The position numbers and the translations under genes were made by a program. From assembly GCA_028708575.1 (NCBI GenBank), contig JAQVYQ010000011.1:1-43217 (forward strand): a stretch of 43,217 bases of DNA, in the 5' to 3' direction. This DNA is from Tissierellia bacterium (GTDB lineage Bacteria > Bacillota > Clostridia > Tissierellales > Tissierellaceae). The notes beneath the pieces are model-generated. The model ran no database searches. It worked only from the letters and a program-made list of their open reading frames with translations, and had not been told where the DNA came from. Numbering within the stretch: position 1 is the first letter of the stretch; the number at the start of each line of letters is the position of its first letter. Below are positions 31,080 to 41,001 of the stretch, piece after piece.

Positions 31080-32360
31080 TTACTTTAATATTTCTCCTTC
31101 TGTAACACTAGAAGGATCTAAGAATAACTCATCATAAAGGTTTATAGTTTTATAAAAGTCTCCATTATCATTGTTTATATACCCATTGCTATTACCTTTA
31201 TCAATATAAGTATATTCTCCTTCTTCACCTAAGATTGAAATCTGTTTAAATAATACAATACCACTAATATCTTTAATAAAAACTCCTTTATTACCTTCTT
31301 TTTCAATTATTACATTGCTAGGGATTTTTAAACCCTCTTTTCTAGAATTTATAATATTAACAACCGGAATTCTTATATTGTAAATTTCATGTAAGTATTT
31401 ACCAAACTTTACAACAATAACAGCTTTTTCATTTGTTATGTTAACAGCGATAATTTTTCCTTCTAATTCAGTTCCATCCTCAAACTCAATTAATATACTT
31501 TCCCCAACTTCATATTCTTTAATATCTTCAAGGTCCTCAATCATTATAGCTAAATACCACTTAAAATTATCTATAATTTTAAAGATTGCTTGTCCTGAAG
31601 AAACAAGGAAATTATTATCAATTTCTTTCTTTATTATAGATTTTGCATTAATTTCGTCTATGAAGAGTTTTTCGTAAGTGTAATTATCAAATTCCTTAGG
31701 GATAAATATTTTTTCATAACCATCTATATGATATGATACAATTCCAGTTTCTCTAGCATTATATTTTTGCATTTTATTATCTAATTGAGCAATAAGTTTA
31801 TCTCTTTCTAACTGTAGGGATGATAAAGATATATCTAAAAGGGTTGCATCTTCTTTATAATCATTGCTTAAGCCTTTTAAATAATCAATATTATATTCTA
31901 TTTCATCATATTTTTTATCGTTAATACTTGTTTGTAAATCATTCATGATGGTTTTTATGCTTTCTTCTTTTCCTTTGTTACTATCATTGATAATTAATGA
32001 TTTACTACCTGTACTTGCTAACCTTTCTATTTTATCATCTATTATATCTATTTCATTTATTATGGATGAATTGTCTTTATTAATATTTATACTAGTTATT
32101 TCTTCTCCAAAAGCTACTCTTTCACCTTCATCTATTAATATACTTAATTGACCACTACTATCTGCATAATAAACAGTTTCATCTTTTATTGTAATTCCTT
32201 GAGCATTTGTTTTACTATACAATGTTCCTATTTCAGGCAATACAGTTTTTTCCTTTGACCCTATACTACTATTTAGTAAATTATATAGAAAATATATTAT
32301 CACTAAAATAAATATAAATAAAATGATTCTGTTTTTAGTATTGCTTTTTTCTTGAGTCAT
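31080..32360 (-). CDS. HlyD-like membrane-fusion/adaptor protein
   Basis: N-terminal TM, barrel-sandwich-like region (GQLSILIDEGERVAFGEEI), coiled coil, second beta region; no transporter partner adjacent. Confidence 0.7.
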   Translation of the reverse strand: MTQEKSNTKNRIILFIFILVIIYFLYNLLNSSIGSKEKTVLPEIGTLYSKTNAQGITIKDETVYYADSSGQLSILIDEGERVAFGEEITSININKDNSSIINEIDIIDDKIERLASTGSKSLIINDSNKGKEESIKTIMNDLQTSINDKKYDEIEYNIDYLKGLSNDYKEDATLLDISLSSLQLERDKLIAQLDNKMQKYNARETGIVSYHIDGYEKIFIPKEFDNYTYEKLFIDEINAKSIIKKEIDNNFLVSSGQAIFKIIDNFKWYLAIMIEDLEDIKEYEVGESILIEFEDGTELEGKIIAVNITNEKAVIVVKFGKYLHEIYNIRIPVVNIINSRKEGLKIPSNVIIEKEGNKGVFIKDISGIVLFKQISILGEEGEYTYIDKGNSNGYINNDNGDFYKTINLYDELFLDPSSVTEGEILK

Positions 32361-32364
32361 TTGC

Positions 32365-32745
32365 TCACCCTATTTTAGTAAAAAACTTACCGTATTTGCT
32401 AATTATTTTTAGCTGTAAAATATTATCAATTTTTAATCTTAAAACTTTATTAGAATGGGTTACTAAAAGGATACTATTTTCTTTTTTTATAGCACCTATT
32501 AATATACCAATAATACTATTTTTGTATTTAGTAATTACCTTTATTTCATCGCCTGCTTTCAGTCTTGTTCCATCTATAAAAAACTCCTTTAAATCAGTTG
32601 TATCTAAATCATCTTGTGTAACAGATTTTTTATCAATTAGAATTATATTGTTTTTCAAATAAAACTTTTCTTTTAATATTACTAAAATGTAACCTAATAT
32701 GCTAACAATTAATAGCATAATCAAGATTAACATTAATAATTTCAT
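32365..32745 (-). CDS. Hypothetical single-TM protein with a predicted beta-rich domain
   Basis: 126-aa ORF; N-terminal TM helix; 4-nt gap to the HlyD-like gene. Confidence 0.65.
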   Translation of the reverse strand: MKLLMLILIMLLIVSILGYILVILKEKFYLKNNIILIDKKSVTQDDLDTTDLKEFFIDGTRLKAGDEIKVITKYKNSIIGILIGAIKKENSILLVTHSNKVLRLKIDNILQLKIISKYGKFFTKIG

Positions 32746-32849
32746 TAAAATACCTCCTTAATGCGTTGTATTTAGTATATCATAATTCTTTTTAATTTAA
32801 AACTAATTTTGATTGTAAGGAAAAAATTAATCATTTTACTTATTAAGAC

Positions 32850-32886
32850 AAAAAAAGAAATCGAACTTTTTTCGATTTCTTTTTTT
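32850..32886. terminator. Intrinsic terminator downstream of spoIVA
   Basis: AAAAAAAGAAATCGAA (32850-32865) / TTCGATTTCTTTTTTT (32871-32886): perfect 16-bp inverted repeat, 5-nt loop. Confidence 0.85.
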
Positions 32887-32909
32887 ATTAGTTAGATTAA
32901 ATAGTATAT

Positions 32910-34388
32910 CTAGATAATTATACAAATTAAACCACCACTACTATCATTCAAAATCTTTTCAAGAGCTTTTCTTAACTTTTGTCGATATTGTTCAGGTAAT
33001 GTAGTAATCTTTCCATTGAGCTCATCATTTACTAACGAATATAATGATTTACCAAATATCTCTAATTGCCAAACATTATTTGGTTCGTTTTCTATTTCTG
33101 ATAAGAAATAATTAAGTAATTCTTCAGATTGTTTCTCTGTTCCAACAAGAGGGGCTACTTCAGTTGATACGTCAGCACGTAGCAAATGAATTGTTGGAGC
33201 ACTAGCCCTAAGTTTTACACCATATTTATTTCCTTGTTTATAGACCTCTGGAGCGTCTAATTGTAATTCTTCTTGATTAGGACTAACAAGTCCATAACCT
33301 ATCTCTTTAGCATCTACAATAGCTTTTTCTATTCTGTCATACTTCTTTTTAGTTTCAGACAATTTAGTAATTAGACTAAGTATTTGATAATCACCTTGTA
33401 TGTTATAACCTGTCAATTCTTTCAAAATATTATAAAATAAGCCATCTTCAAGATCAATTTTTGATTGAACAACTCCTTCACCAAGTTTTATCTCAAAAAT
33501 ATTGACATCTTTTATTATATCAATATCTGACAACACAGATAGGCAACTATCAACTTGATTTAATTTTTCCAAATTAGATATACTGTCTTTTAAAGAACTC
33601 ATAATATTTTCTCTTATCCAGTGTTTCTTAGGTAGACCTTCAACCCATGGAGGGAGATTAATATTTATTTCTTTTACAGGAAACTCATATAATAATTTTT
33701 CGAATACTTTTTCTACATCTGTAATCTGCATATTTAAACAGTCCATTGTAATGACAGATACTCCATATTTACTTTCAAGACTCTCTCTTAAAGCTAAAGT
33801 ACTGTCTAGATTTGGATTCTTTGAATTAATTATAATAATAAATGGTTTCTCAATCTCTTTTAATTCATTTATTACTCTTTCTTCTGCTTTAATATAATTA
33901 GCTCTATCAATATCAGTTATTGAACCATCAGTAGTTATAACAAAGCCAATTGTTGAGTGATCTTTTATTACTTTTTTAGTTCCAATCTCCGCAGCTTCTT
34001 CAAATGCTATTGGACTATCACTCCAAGGAGTGCTTACCATCCTTGGCATATAATCTTCCTCATGACCTAATGCTCCTTTTACCAGATATCCAACGCAGTC
34101 AACCATTCTTACCTTGAATTTTAGATTTTCGTGTAAAGTTAATTCAACTGCTTCATTTGGTACAAATTTTGGCTCTGTAGTCATTATAGTCCTACCTGAA
34201 CCACTAAGCGGTAGTTCATCTTTTGCACGCTCTTTTTTATGACTGTTTTCCATATTTGGTATAACTAATAGTTCCATGAATCTCTTAATAAAAGTAGATT
34301 TCCCTGTTCGAACAGGCCCTACTATACCAGCATAAATATCTCCATCTGTACGTTCAGTAATATCCTTATATATATCGAAACCTTCCAC
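32910..34388 (-). CDS. spoIVA: Stage IV sporulation protein A (coat morphogenetic ATPase)
   Basis: FDIYKDITERTDGDIYAGIVGPVRTGKSTFIKRFM Walker A; ends GGLICIII. Confidence 0.98.
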   Translation of the reverse strand: MEGFDIYKDITERTDGDIYAGIVGPVRTGKSTFIKRFMELLVIPNMENSHKKERAKDELPLSGSGRTIMTTEPKFVPNEAVELTLHENLKFKVRMVDCVGYLVKGALGHEEDYMPRMVSTPWSDSPIAFEEAAEIGTKKVIKDHSTIGFVITTDGSITDIDRANYIKAEERVINELKEIEKPFIIIINSKNPNLDSTLALRESLESKYGVSVITMDCLNMQITDVEKVFEKLLYEFPVKEININLPPWVEGLPKKHWIRENIMSSLKDSISNLEKLNQVDSCLSVLSDIDIIKDVNIFEIKLGEGVVQSKIDLEDGLFYNILKELTGYNIQGDYQILSLITKLSETKKKYDRIEKAIVDAKEIGYGLVSPNQEELQLDAPEVYKQGNKYGVKLRASAPTIHLLRADVSTEVAPLVGTEKQSEELLNYFLSEIENEPNNVWQLEIFGKSLYSLVNDELNGKITTLPEQYRQKLRKALEKILNDSSGGLICIII

Positions 34389-34503
34389 TTTCTTCCCCCC
34401 TAAAGCATAATAACAATACTAATAATATATATACGCTGATTGTTAATAATTATTACAAGCTTTAAGAAGTTTTGTTAATCCTTTATAAAAATTAACAAAT
34501 AAA

Positions 34504-34529
34504 TAGACTTACTATATTTAGCAAGTCTA
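34504..34529 (-). terminator. Intrinsic terminator at the end of gpsA
   Basis: TAGACTT (34504-34510) / AAGTCTA (34523-34529) plus inner pairs; includes the gpsA stop codon 34527-34529. Confidence 0.65.
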
Positions 34530-35555
34530 CCAATTGTAATTATTATTTATAGCTAAATCTTCCATTTCGTGTTTTTTGTCTCTCCCCATTAATTTTATAA
34601 CAGAGTTCTTTACATCGACGCTATTATAAAGTAGATTATATATTTCTTCAGTTATAGGCATCTCAACACCAAGTTTTTTTGATATTTTATAAGCTGATTT
34701 TGTAGTTTTAACACCTTCTACTACCATGCCAATCTCATTTATTGCGTCATCTAATCTTAAACCTTCTCCTAGGAGTATTCCACATCTTCTATTTCTACTA
34801 TGCATACTTGTACATGTTACTATTAAATCCCCTATCCCAGATAAACCAGTAAATGTATTAGGATTTGCTCCTAGTTTATATCCTAATCTTTCTATTTCAA
34901 TAATACCTCTAGTCATTAATGCAGCTTTAGTATTATCCCCATATTTTAATCCATCAGAAATTCCTGCTCCTAAAGCTATAATATTTTTCAGTGCACCACC
35001 TAATTCTACACCAATTACATCTAGATTTGTATAGACTCTGAATGTTGGTGTTGTAAATAGATCTTGAATTAGTTCAGCTATTTCTTTGTCAATGGATGCA
35101 GAAACTACTGTAGTAGGCATATTTATTGCTACCTCTTCTGCATGAGAGGGACCAGAAAGTGCTACATATTTATTATTTGGAAGTATTTCTTTTACAATTT
35201 CCGAAATTCTCATTAGAGAATCGTTCTCAATTCCTTTAGCAACATTTACAATTATCTGATTATCTTTTACAAAAGCCCTTGCATGATTAAGAGTTTCTCT
35301 TACTCCATGTGTTGGGATTGCAGAAATAATAATTGTTTTCCTATATAATACTTCTTCTAGATTAGTATTTACATTTAAATTTTCTGGAAGTTTAGCATTA
35401 GGAAGATATTTATTGTTAAACCTTGTAGTTTTCATGTCTTCAGCTTGTTTTTCATTTCGAATCCATATATCTGTTTCATAACCCTTATTTGATAGTAAAA
35501 TAGCTAATGCTGTACCCCAACTACCTCCGCCAAGTACGGCTATACTTTTATTCAT
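34527..35555 (-). CDS. gpsA: NAD(P)H-dependent glycerol-3-phosphate dehydrogenase
   Basis: AVLGGGSWGTALAILLSNKG; ALSGPSHAEEVA; ELGGALKNIIALGAGISDGL; SGIGDLIVTCTS. Confidence 0.98.
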   Translation of the reverse strand: MNKSIAVLGGGSWGTALAILLSNKGYETDIWIRNEKQAEDMKTTRFNNKYLPNAKLPENLNVNTNLEEVLYRKTIIISAIPTHGVRETLNHARAFVKDNQIIVNVAKGIENDSLMRISEIVKEILPNNKYVALSGPSHAEEVAINMPTTVVSASIDKEIAELIQDLFTTPTFRVYTNLDVIGVELGGALKNIIALGAGISDGLKYGDNTKAALMTRGIIEIERLGYKLGANPNTFTGLSGIGDLIVTCTSMHSRNRRCGILLGEGLRLDDAINEIGMVVEGVKTTKSAYKISKKLGVEMPITEEIYNLLYNSVDVKNSVIKLMGRDKKHEMEDLAINNNYNW

Positions 35556-35559
35556 TTAA

Positions 35560-36147
35560 TCACCCACCAATCTTATTTTCTTCTCCATTTAATATTCTCT
35601 TTACATTAGATTTATGTTTATAAATCCCTATAATAGCAAATATAATTGTAACTAAAAAGAAATATTTTTCAAATTCTTTTGACAACAATCCATATAATAG
35701 AGGCATTGAAATTAAGAATATAATGGAACCCAAGGAAACAAATTTAGTAATTAAGCTTGCTGCAATACCAAGTATTACAGAAATAAGTCCAATAGGAAAG
35801 TTTAAGACTGCGTAACAACCAATTGTCGTAGATATACCTTTTCCACCTTTAAATCCAAAAAAAGCAGGCCAGTCATGGCCAATTACAACAAAAACAGCAG
35901 CTACTAAACTACCACTGTATCCCATTATAAAATTGCCTAATAGAACAGCAATTATGCCTTTTATAAAGTCCAATAAAAAAGTTAAAACTCCTAATTTTTT
36001 CCCCATTACCCTTACTGCATTTGTAGCACCAGCATTTCCACTACCTGATTTTCTTATATCAATTTTTTTAAAAACTTTACCAATAATATATGCTGATGAG
36101 AAATTCCCTATAAAATATGCAATAATAATAGTCAATAAAGTTTTCAT
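35560..36147 (-). CDS. plsY: Glycerol-3-phosphate acyltransferase PlsY
   Basis: YFIGNFSSAYIIGK, SGSGNAGATNAVRVMGK, FFGFKGGKGISTTIG motifs. Confidence 0.97.
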   Translation of the reverse strand: MKTLLTIIIAYFIGNFSSAYIIGKVFKKIDIRKSGSGNAGATNAVRVMGKKLGVLTFLLDFIKGIIAVLLGNFIMGYSGSLVAAVFVVIGHDWPAFFGFKGGKGISTTIGCYAVLNFPIGLISVILGIAASLITKFVSLGSIIFLISMPLLYGLLSKEFEKYFFLVTIIFAIIGIYKHKSNVKRILNGEENKIGG

Positions 36148-36152
36148 AAATA

Positions 36153-37469
36153 TTACTCACCTTTTTCTCTTAATTCAAATTGTATAGGAACTCCAGAGAA
36201 CCCAAAATGATTCCTTATTTGATTTTCTATATATCTAATATAAGTAAAATGCATTAATTCTTTATCATTTATAAATAATACAAATTTTGGTGGTCTAACA
36301 GATATTTGTGTTCCGTAATAAATTCTACCTCGTCTCCCTTTATCTGAAGGGGGTTGATTCATTAATACAGCTTGATTAATTATATCATTTAACACACCTG
36401 TACTAATTCTTAAATTATAGTTGTTATTTACCACATTAAGCAAATCCAATAGCTTGTTTATTCTTAGACCAGTTATTGCAGAAACAAACACTATAGGAGC
36501 ATAATTAATAAATCCTAAATTTGATCTGATATCTTTTTCAAATTCAAGATATGTTTTATCATCTTTATCTACTATATCCCATTTATTAACAGCTATAATT
36601 ATACCTTTCCCATTGTCATGTGCATATCCAACAACCTTTGAATCTTGCTCAGTTATACCTTCAGTAGCATCTACAACTAAAACACATAAATCAGCTCTGT
36701 CAATTGCAGTAAGAGTTCTTACCACTGAATACCTTTCAACATTTTCATAAATGCTTCTCTTTCTTCTTAGACCGGCAGTGTCAACAAATATATATTCATT
36801 TTCTTTATAAGTAAAGTAGCTATCAATAGAATCCCTTGTAGTTCCAGGTATATCAGTAACTATTAATCTTTCTTCGCCTAATATATAATTTATTATGGAA
36901 GACTTACCAGCATTTGGTTTACCAATGAAAGTCACTCTAACAATGTCATCATTATTCTCTGTTTCCTTGTCTTCAGGGAAATATTCTATTACTCTATCTA
37001 GTAGATCACCGATTCCTAAGGCTTGTTCTGCAGATATTACAATAGGTTCTCCCATGCCTAATTCATAAAATTCATAAATATCATCTGGAGTTGTAGATGT
37101 ATCAATTTTATTACATACAAGTATAACTTCTTTACCAGATTTTCTTAGTATTTCACCTACTTCTCTATCTACACTTGTGAGTCCTTCAAGTCCATCAACA
37201 ACAAATAATATAACATCTGCTGTATCAATAGCAATTTGAGCTTGTTTTTTTATATTTGACATCATTATGTCATCTTTATCAGGTTCAAGACCACCAGTAT
37301 CAATTAATGTAAAATATTTTCCTAACCATTCACCTACAGAATAAATTCTATCCCTAGTTACTCCAGGCGTATCTTCAGTTATTGCAATTCTTCTGCCTAC
37401 TAATCTATTAAATAAAGTTGATTTTCCTACATTTGGTCTACCAACTATACATACTACTGCTCTGTTCAT
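36153..37469 (-). CDS. der: Ribosome biogenesis GTPase Der (EngA)
   Basis: Two G domains: [17 protein letters not shown] and [18 protein letters not shown]-terminal KH-like domain. Confidence 0.98.
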   Translation of the reverse strand: MNRAVVCIVGRPNVGKSTLFNRLVGRRIAITEDTPGVTRDRIYSVGEWLGKYFTLIDTGGLEPDKDDIMMSNIKKQAQIAIDTADVILFVVDGLEGLTSVDREVGEILRKSGKEVILVCNKIDTSTTPDDIYEFYELGMGEPIVISAEQALGIGDLLDRVIEYFPEDKETENNDDIVRVTFIGKPNAGKSSIINYILGEERLIVTDIPGTTRDSIDSYFTYKENEYIFVDTAGLRRKRSIYENVERYSVVRTLTAIDRADLCVLVVDATEGITEQDSKVVGYAHDNGKGIIIAVNKWDIVDKDDKTYLEFEKDIRSNLGFINYAPIVFVSAITGLRINKLLDLLNVVNNNYNLRISTGVLNDIINQAVLMNQPPSDKGRRGRIYYGTQISVRPPKFVLFINDKELMHFTYIRYIENQIRNHFGFSGVPIQFELREKGE

Positions 37470-38806
37470 TAATTCACCCCTAATTTTAATGTTTCTATAA
37501 ATTTATACCCATCAACTATACAAGGCTTTATTTTTATTCCCAATATTTTTGTGACTTCCTCAAGTGATAAATTATCTAGAAAAATATCTTCACCATTCCT
37601 TAACATGGAATTAGGTATATATATTATATCCGCATCTTTATATCCTTTAAGTTGAGATACTAAATCATTGCCAGTGATTAATCCCGAAACAGTGATAGTA
37701 TCACCAAAAAAGTTATTCTTTATAGGTACTACTGTTATATCAAGATTATCAAATTTTAATTTTATCTTTGACACTATTTTATTCATATAGTCAAAAGCAA
37801 GAGTTCCTGTTGCAATAATAATCTTATATTTAATGTGTTTTATACTATCCATTCCTTCAAGAACCTCTTCGATTTCAAAATCAAAAGATTTCATTAAGCC
37901 TACACCATTTTCATATTGAGGGAATCCTTCATATGTATTATAAGATGGTAATTCTATTTTTGACAAACAGTAAAATTCATCAGAAGCAAATACAAAACGA
38001 CTTCCTATTTCTAAAAGGTATCTATCTTGCATTGATTTAACTGTATTAATTAACTTTGTTGAAGTTTCATAGTTAAATGGTTTTATTATTTCTAAGTTTT
38101 TTCTATATTTTGTGATACCAACTGGTACTATAGCTACAGAATGAATTGTTGAATGAAGTTTTGATAAATCATCAATTGTATTTTCCAATTCAGAGCCATC
38201 ATTGACATCTGGAACAAGTACTATTTGACAATTTACTTCTAAATTAGCCTTATGGAATCTTTTCAATATTTCATATACTCTTCCCGCGTTTTTATTTTTT
38301 AACATTTTAATTCTAAGTTCTGGATTAGTAGTATGAACCGAAACATTAATTGGGCTTAATTTGTATTTAATAATTCTATCTATCTCTTCATTGCTCATAT
38401 TTGTTAAGGTAATGAAGTTGCCTTGTAAAAAAGACAATCTAGAATCGTCATCTTTAAAATATAATGTATCTCTCATATTTGGAGGAAGTTGATCAATAAA
38501 GCAAAACATACATTTGTTTTTACATGTCTTTGCCTTATCAATTAAAGGATTAGTAAATACTATTCCCATATCCTCATTATAATCCTTTTCAATTTCAAAT
38601 TCCCAAATTTCTCCATTAGGATTTTGAATCTTCATAATTATAAAATCATCAGATATTAAATATTTATAGTCTATTACATCTTTGACTACTACACCATTAA
38701 TTGATATTAATATATCACCAGAATTTATTCCTAATTCATCTGCAATACTACCAACTATAATATCCTCAATAATATTTTTTGATTCTTCTATATTACTTAT
38801 TTCCAT
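37469..38806 (-). CDS. PDZ + radical-SAM-like DUF512 protein
   Basis: N-terminal PDZ-like ([22 protein letters not shown]); [42 protein letters not shown]; upstream of der. Confidence 0.9.
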   Translation of the reverse strand: MEISNIEESKNIIEDIIVGSIADELGINSGDILISINGVVVKDVIDYKYLISDDFIIMKIQNPNGEIWEFEIEKDYNEDMGIVFTNPLIDKAKTCKNKCMFCFIDQLPPNMRDTLYFKDDDSRLSFLQGNFITLTNMSNEEIDRIIKYKLSPINVSVHTTNPELRIKMLKNKNAGRVYEILKRFHKANLEVNCQIVLVPDVNDGSELENTIDDLSKLHSTIHSVAIVPVGITKYRKNLEIIKPFNYETSTKLINTVKSMQDRYLLEIGSRFVFASDEFYCLSKIELPSYNTYEGFPQYENGVGLMKSFDFEIEEVLEGMDSIKHIKYKIIIATGTLAFDYMNKIVSKIKLKFDNLDITVVPIKNNFFGDTITVSGLITGNDLVSQLKGYKDADIIYIPNSMLRNGEDIFLDNLSLEEVTKILGIKIKPCIVDGYKFIETLKLGVN

Positions 38807-38834
38807 GAATTTACCTGCCGCCTTTAAAAAATTT

Positions 38835-38858
38835 AAGCCTACAGATAACTGTAGGCTT
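38835..38858 (-). terminator. Intrinsic terminator downstream of glyA
   Basis: AAGCCTACAG / CTGTAGGCTT perfect 10-bp stem with a 4-nt loop, followed on the minus strand by AAATTTTTTAAA. Confidence 0.8.
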
Positions 38859-38865
38859 ATTTAAT

Positions 38866-40098
38866 TTATTTATAAAGTGGAAATCTTGAACAAAGAGCAT
38901 GAACCCTTCCTTTAATTTCTTCTCTATCATTATTTTCATCTAAAGCAAGAGTAATTAATTCAGCTATTTCTTTCATTTCCTCTTCTTTCATTCCTCTAGT
39001 AGTCATAGCTGGTGTTCCTAATCTAATACCACTAGTTACAAAAGGAGTTTCAGTTTCATTTGGAATAGTGTTTTTATTGACTGTTATTCCAACTTCATCT
39101 AATAAAGTTTCTGCTTTTTTTCCTGTTAGTCCTTTAGATTTTACATTTACTAATAGCAAGTGATTATCTGTACCACCTGATACTAATTTAAAACCATTAT
39201 CTATTAAACCTTCAGCTAAAACTTTTGCATTTTTTATAACTTGTTCTTGATAATCTTTAAAATCATCTTTTAGAGCTTCACCAAATGCAACAGCTTTTGC
39301 TGCGATAACATGCATTAAAGGTCCGCCTTGTAAACCTGGGAATATAGCTTTATCTATTTTTTTTGCAAATTCTTCTTTACATAAGATTGCCCCACCTCTT
39401 GGTCCTCTCAATGTTTTATGTGTAGTAGTAGTAACAAAATCTGCATATGGTACCGGACTTTGATGTAGTCCAGTAGCTACTAAACCTGCTATATGTGCCA
39501 TATCGACCATAAGATAAGCACCAACTTCATCTGCAATCTCTCTAAACTTTTTAAAATCAATTTCTCTTGGATATGCACTAGCTCCTGCAACTATCATTTT
39601 TGGTTGTTCTTTAATTGTAATTTCTCTAACTACATCATAATCAATAGTTTCAGTTTCTTTATCTACACCATAATCTACAAAATTATAATACATTCCGGAG
39701 ATATTTACTGGACTACCATGAGTTAGATGACCGCCTTCTGCTAGATTCATACCTAATACTTTATCTCCTGGTTTTAAAACTGCTAAATATACTCCTAAAT
39801 TGGCATTTGAGCCTGAATGAGGCTGCACATTAGAATGATCTGCATTAAATAGTTCTTTTAATCTGCTATTGGCTAAATCCTCCACTTGGTCAATTATTTC
39901 ACAGCCACCATAATATCTTCTACCAGAATAGCCCTCAGCATATTTGTTTGTCAGTTGACTTCCCATGGCTTCCATAACTTGCTCTGAAACAAAATTTTCA
40001 GATGCTATTAACTCAATATTATTTTGCTGTCTAATTATTTCCTTATCGATAATTTCTTTAATAATGTGATCTTGATTCTCAAGATTAGTAAAATCCAT
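38866..40098 (-). CDS. glyA: Serine hydroxymethyltransferase
   Basis: [47 protein letters not shown]. Confidence 0.98.
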   Translation of the reverse strand: MDFTNLENQDHIIKEIIDKEIIRQQNNIELIASENFVSEQVMEAMGSQLTNKYAEGYSGRRYYGGCEIIDQVEDLANSRLKELFNADHSNVQPHSGSNANLGVYLAVLKPGDKVLGMNLAEGGHLTHGSPVNISGMYYNFVDYGVDKETETIDYDVVREITIKEQPKMIVAGASAYPREIDFKKFREIADEVGAYLMVDMAHIAGLVATGLHQSPVPYADFVTTTTHKTLRGPRGGAILCKEEFAKKIDKAIFPGLQGGPLMHVIAAKAVAFGEALKDDFKDYQEQVIKNAKVLAEGLIDNGFKLVSGGTDNHLLLVNVKSKGLTGKKAETLLDEVGITVNKNTIPNETETPFVTSGIRLGTPAMTTRGMKEEEMKEIAELITLALDENNDREEIKGRVHALCSRFPLYK

Positions 40099-40163
40099 TT
40101 CACAAAACTCCTTTTCGTTAAGTATTTTTATTCATCAATAATGCTAAAAATAATAAATCTGGA

Positions 40164-40439
40164 TTATCTTTGCTTTGTATATTTTAGCATTATATCAATA
40201 AGCTTATTTAGATCATTTTCATCAACCTTATTTTCTTTTTCATCAATATTTAAACATTTATGCATATAATTTTCTAATACTAAACCGCCTACATTATTTA
40301 ATGCAGATCTTACTGAAGCTATTTGTATTAATATATCTCCACAATACTGCTCTTCATCAATCATTTTTTGTATCCCTTTTACCTGTCCTTCAATCTTTCT
40401 TAGTCTTATTATAATATCTCTCTTATCATTCAAAGACAC
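40164..40439 (-). CDS. CsoR/RcnR/FrmR family metal-sensing transcriptional repressor
   Basis: RLRKIEGQVKGIQKMIDEEQYCGDILIQIASVRSALNNVGGLVLENYMHKCL, with conserved C..HxxxC-type ligands. Confidence 0.9.
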   Translation of the reverse strand: MSLNDKRDIIIRLRKIEGQVKGIQKMIDEEQYCGDILIQIASVRSALNNVGGLVLENYMHKCLNIDEKENKVDENDLNKLIDIMLKYTKQR

Positions 40440-40445
40440 GGCCTC

Positions 40446-40865
40446 CTAAAGAACTCTAATCATGACAATAGCTGATTTATCTTTTGCTGCGATTTTAGTA
40501 TCAATAAATTTCACTATTATACTAGATATAAAGAGAAAGATAATACCATTTACAAAGCTTAAAATTTCATAGTTAGAATTCCCATTGGATTTAAAATAAA
40601 TATGTCCTAAGGCTATACCAGCAATTAAAAACAAAAATGGTATCATGTAAACAATTAAAGTATATTTTAATAAGTTATTAGACTCACCTTGAATTTCTAC
40701 ATAATCACCAACTTTAGCATTCATACTATTCTTTATAGTCACAATGTGCATTTGTTTCTCTGGACTTCCTCCACATTTATTACAACTACCACAGGCTGCA
40801 GAACGTTGAATTTCTAATTCAGCTTTATCATCGATAATACTCTTAACAACACCTATTTGCTCCAT
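40446..40865 (-). CDS. SoxR-reducing system protein RseC-like (RseC/MucC family)
   Basis: 139 aa; CGSCNKCGG cysteine cluster, beta N-terminus, two TM segments. Confidence 0.85.
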   Translation of the reverse strand: MEQIGVVKSIIDDKAELEIQRSAACGSCNKCGGSPEKQMHIVTIKNSMNAKVGDYVEIQGESNNLLKYTLIVYMIPFLFLIAGIALGHIYFKSNGNSNYEILSFVNGIIFLFISSIIVKFIDTKIAAKDKSAIVMIRVL

Positions 40866-40902
40866 AATACACTCCCCAATGCAGAAATTTTAATCTATTA
40901 TC

Positions 40903-40933
40903 ATTATACCATAATAAACATTTAACTGAACAA
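40903..40933 (-). promoter_or_regulatory. Putative promoter of the rseC-like/csoR-like genes
   Basis: Minus strand TTGTTC, 19-nt spacer, extended -10 TGGTATAAT. Confidence 0.45.
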
Positions 40934-40955
40934 TTATAATAGTATAAATTTTTAT

Positions 40956-40992
40956 AAACAATAGAAGCAATTGTAGTTCGCTTCTATTGTTT
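40956..40992 (-). terminator. Intrinsic terminator downstream of aspS
   Basis: AAACAATAGAAGC (40956-40968) / GCTTCTATTGTTT (40980-40992): perfect 13-bp stem. Confidence 0.85.
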
Positions 40993-41001
40993 AATAGTTT
41001 A

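Noticed and set aside
34389-34480. Possible sigma-E promoter upstream of spoIVA
   Set aside because: A sigma-E promoter is expected from biology and an AT-rich CGTATATAT-like -10 is present, but -35 match and spacing are too loose to report.
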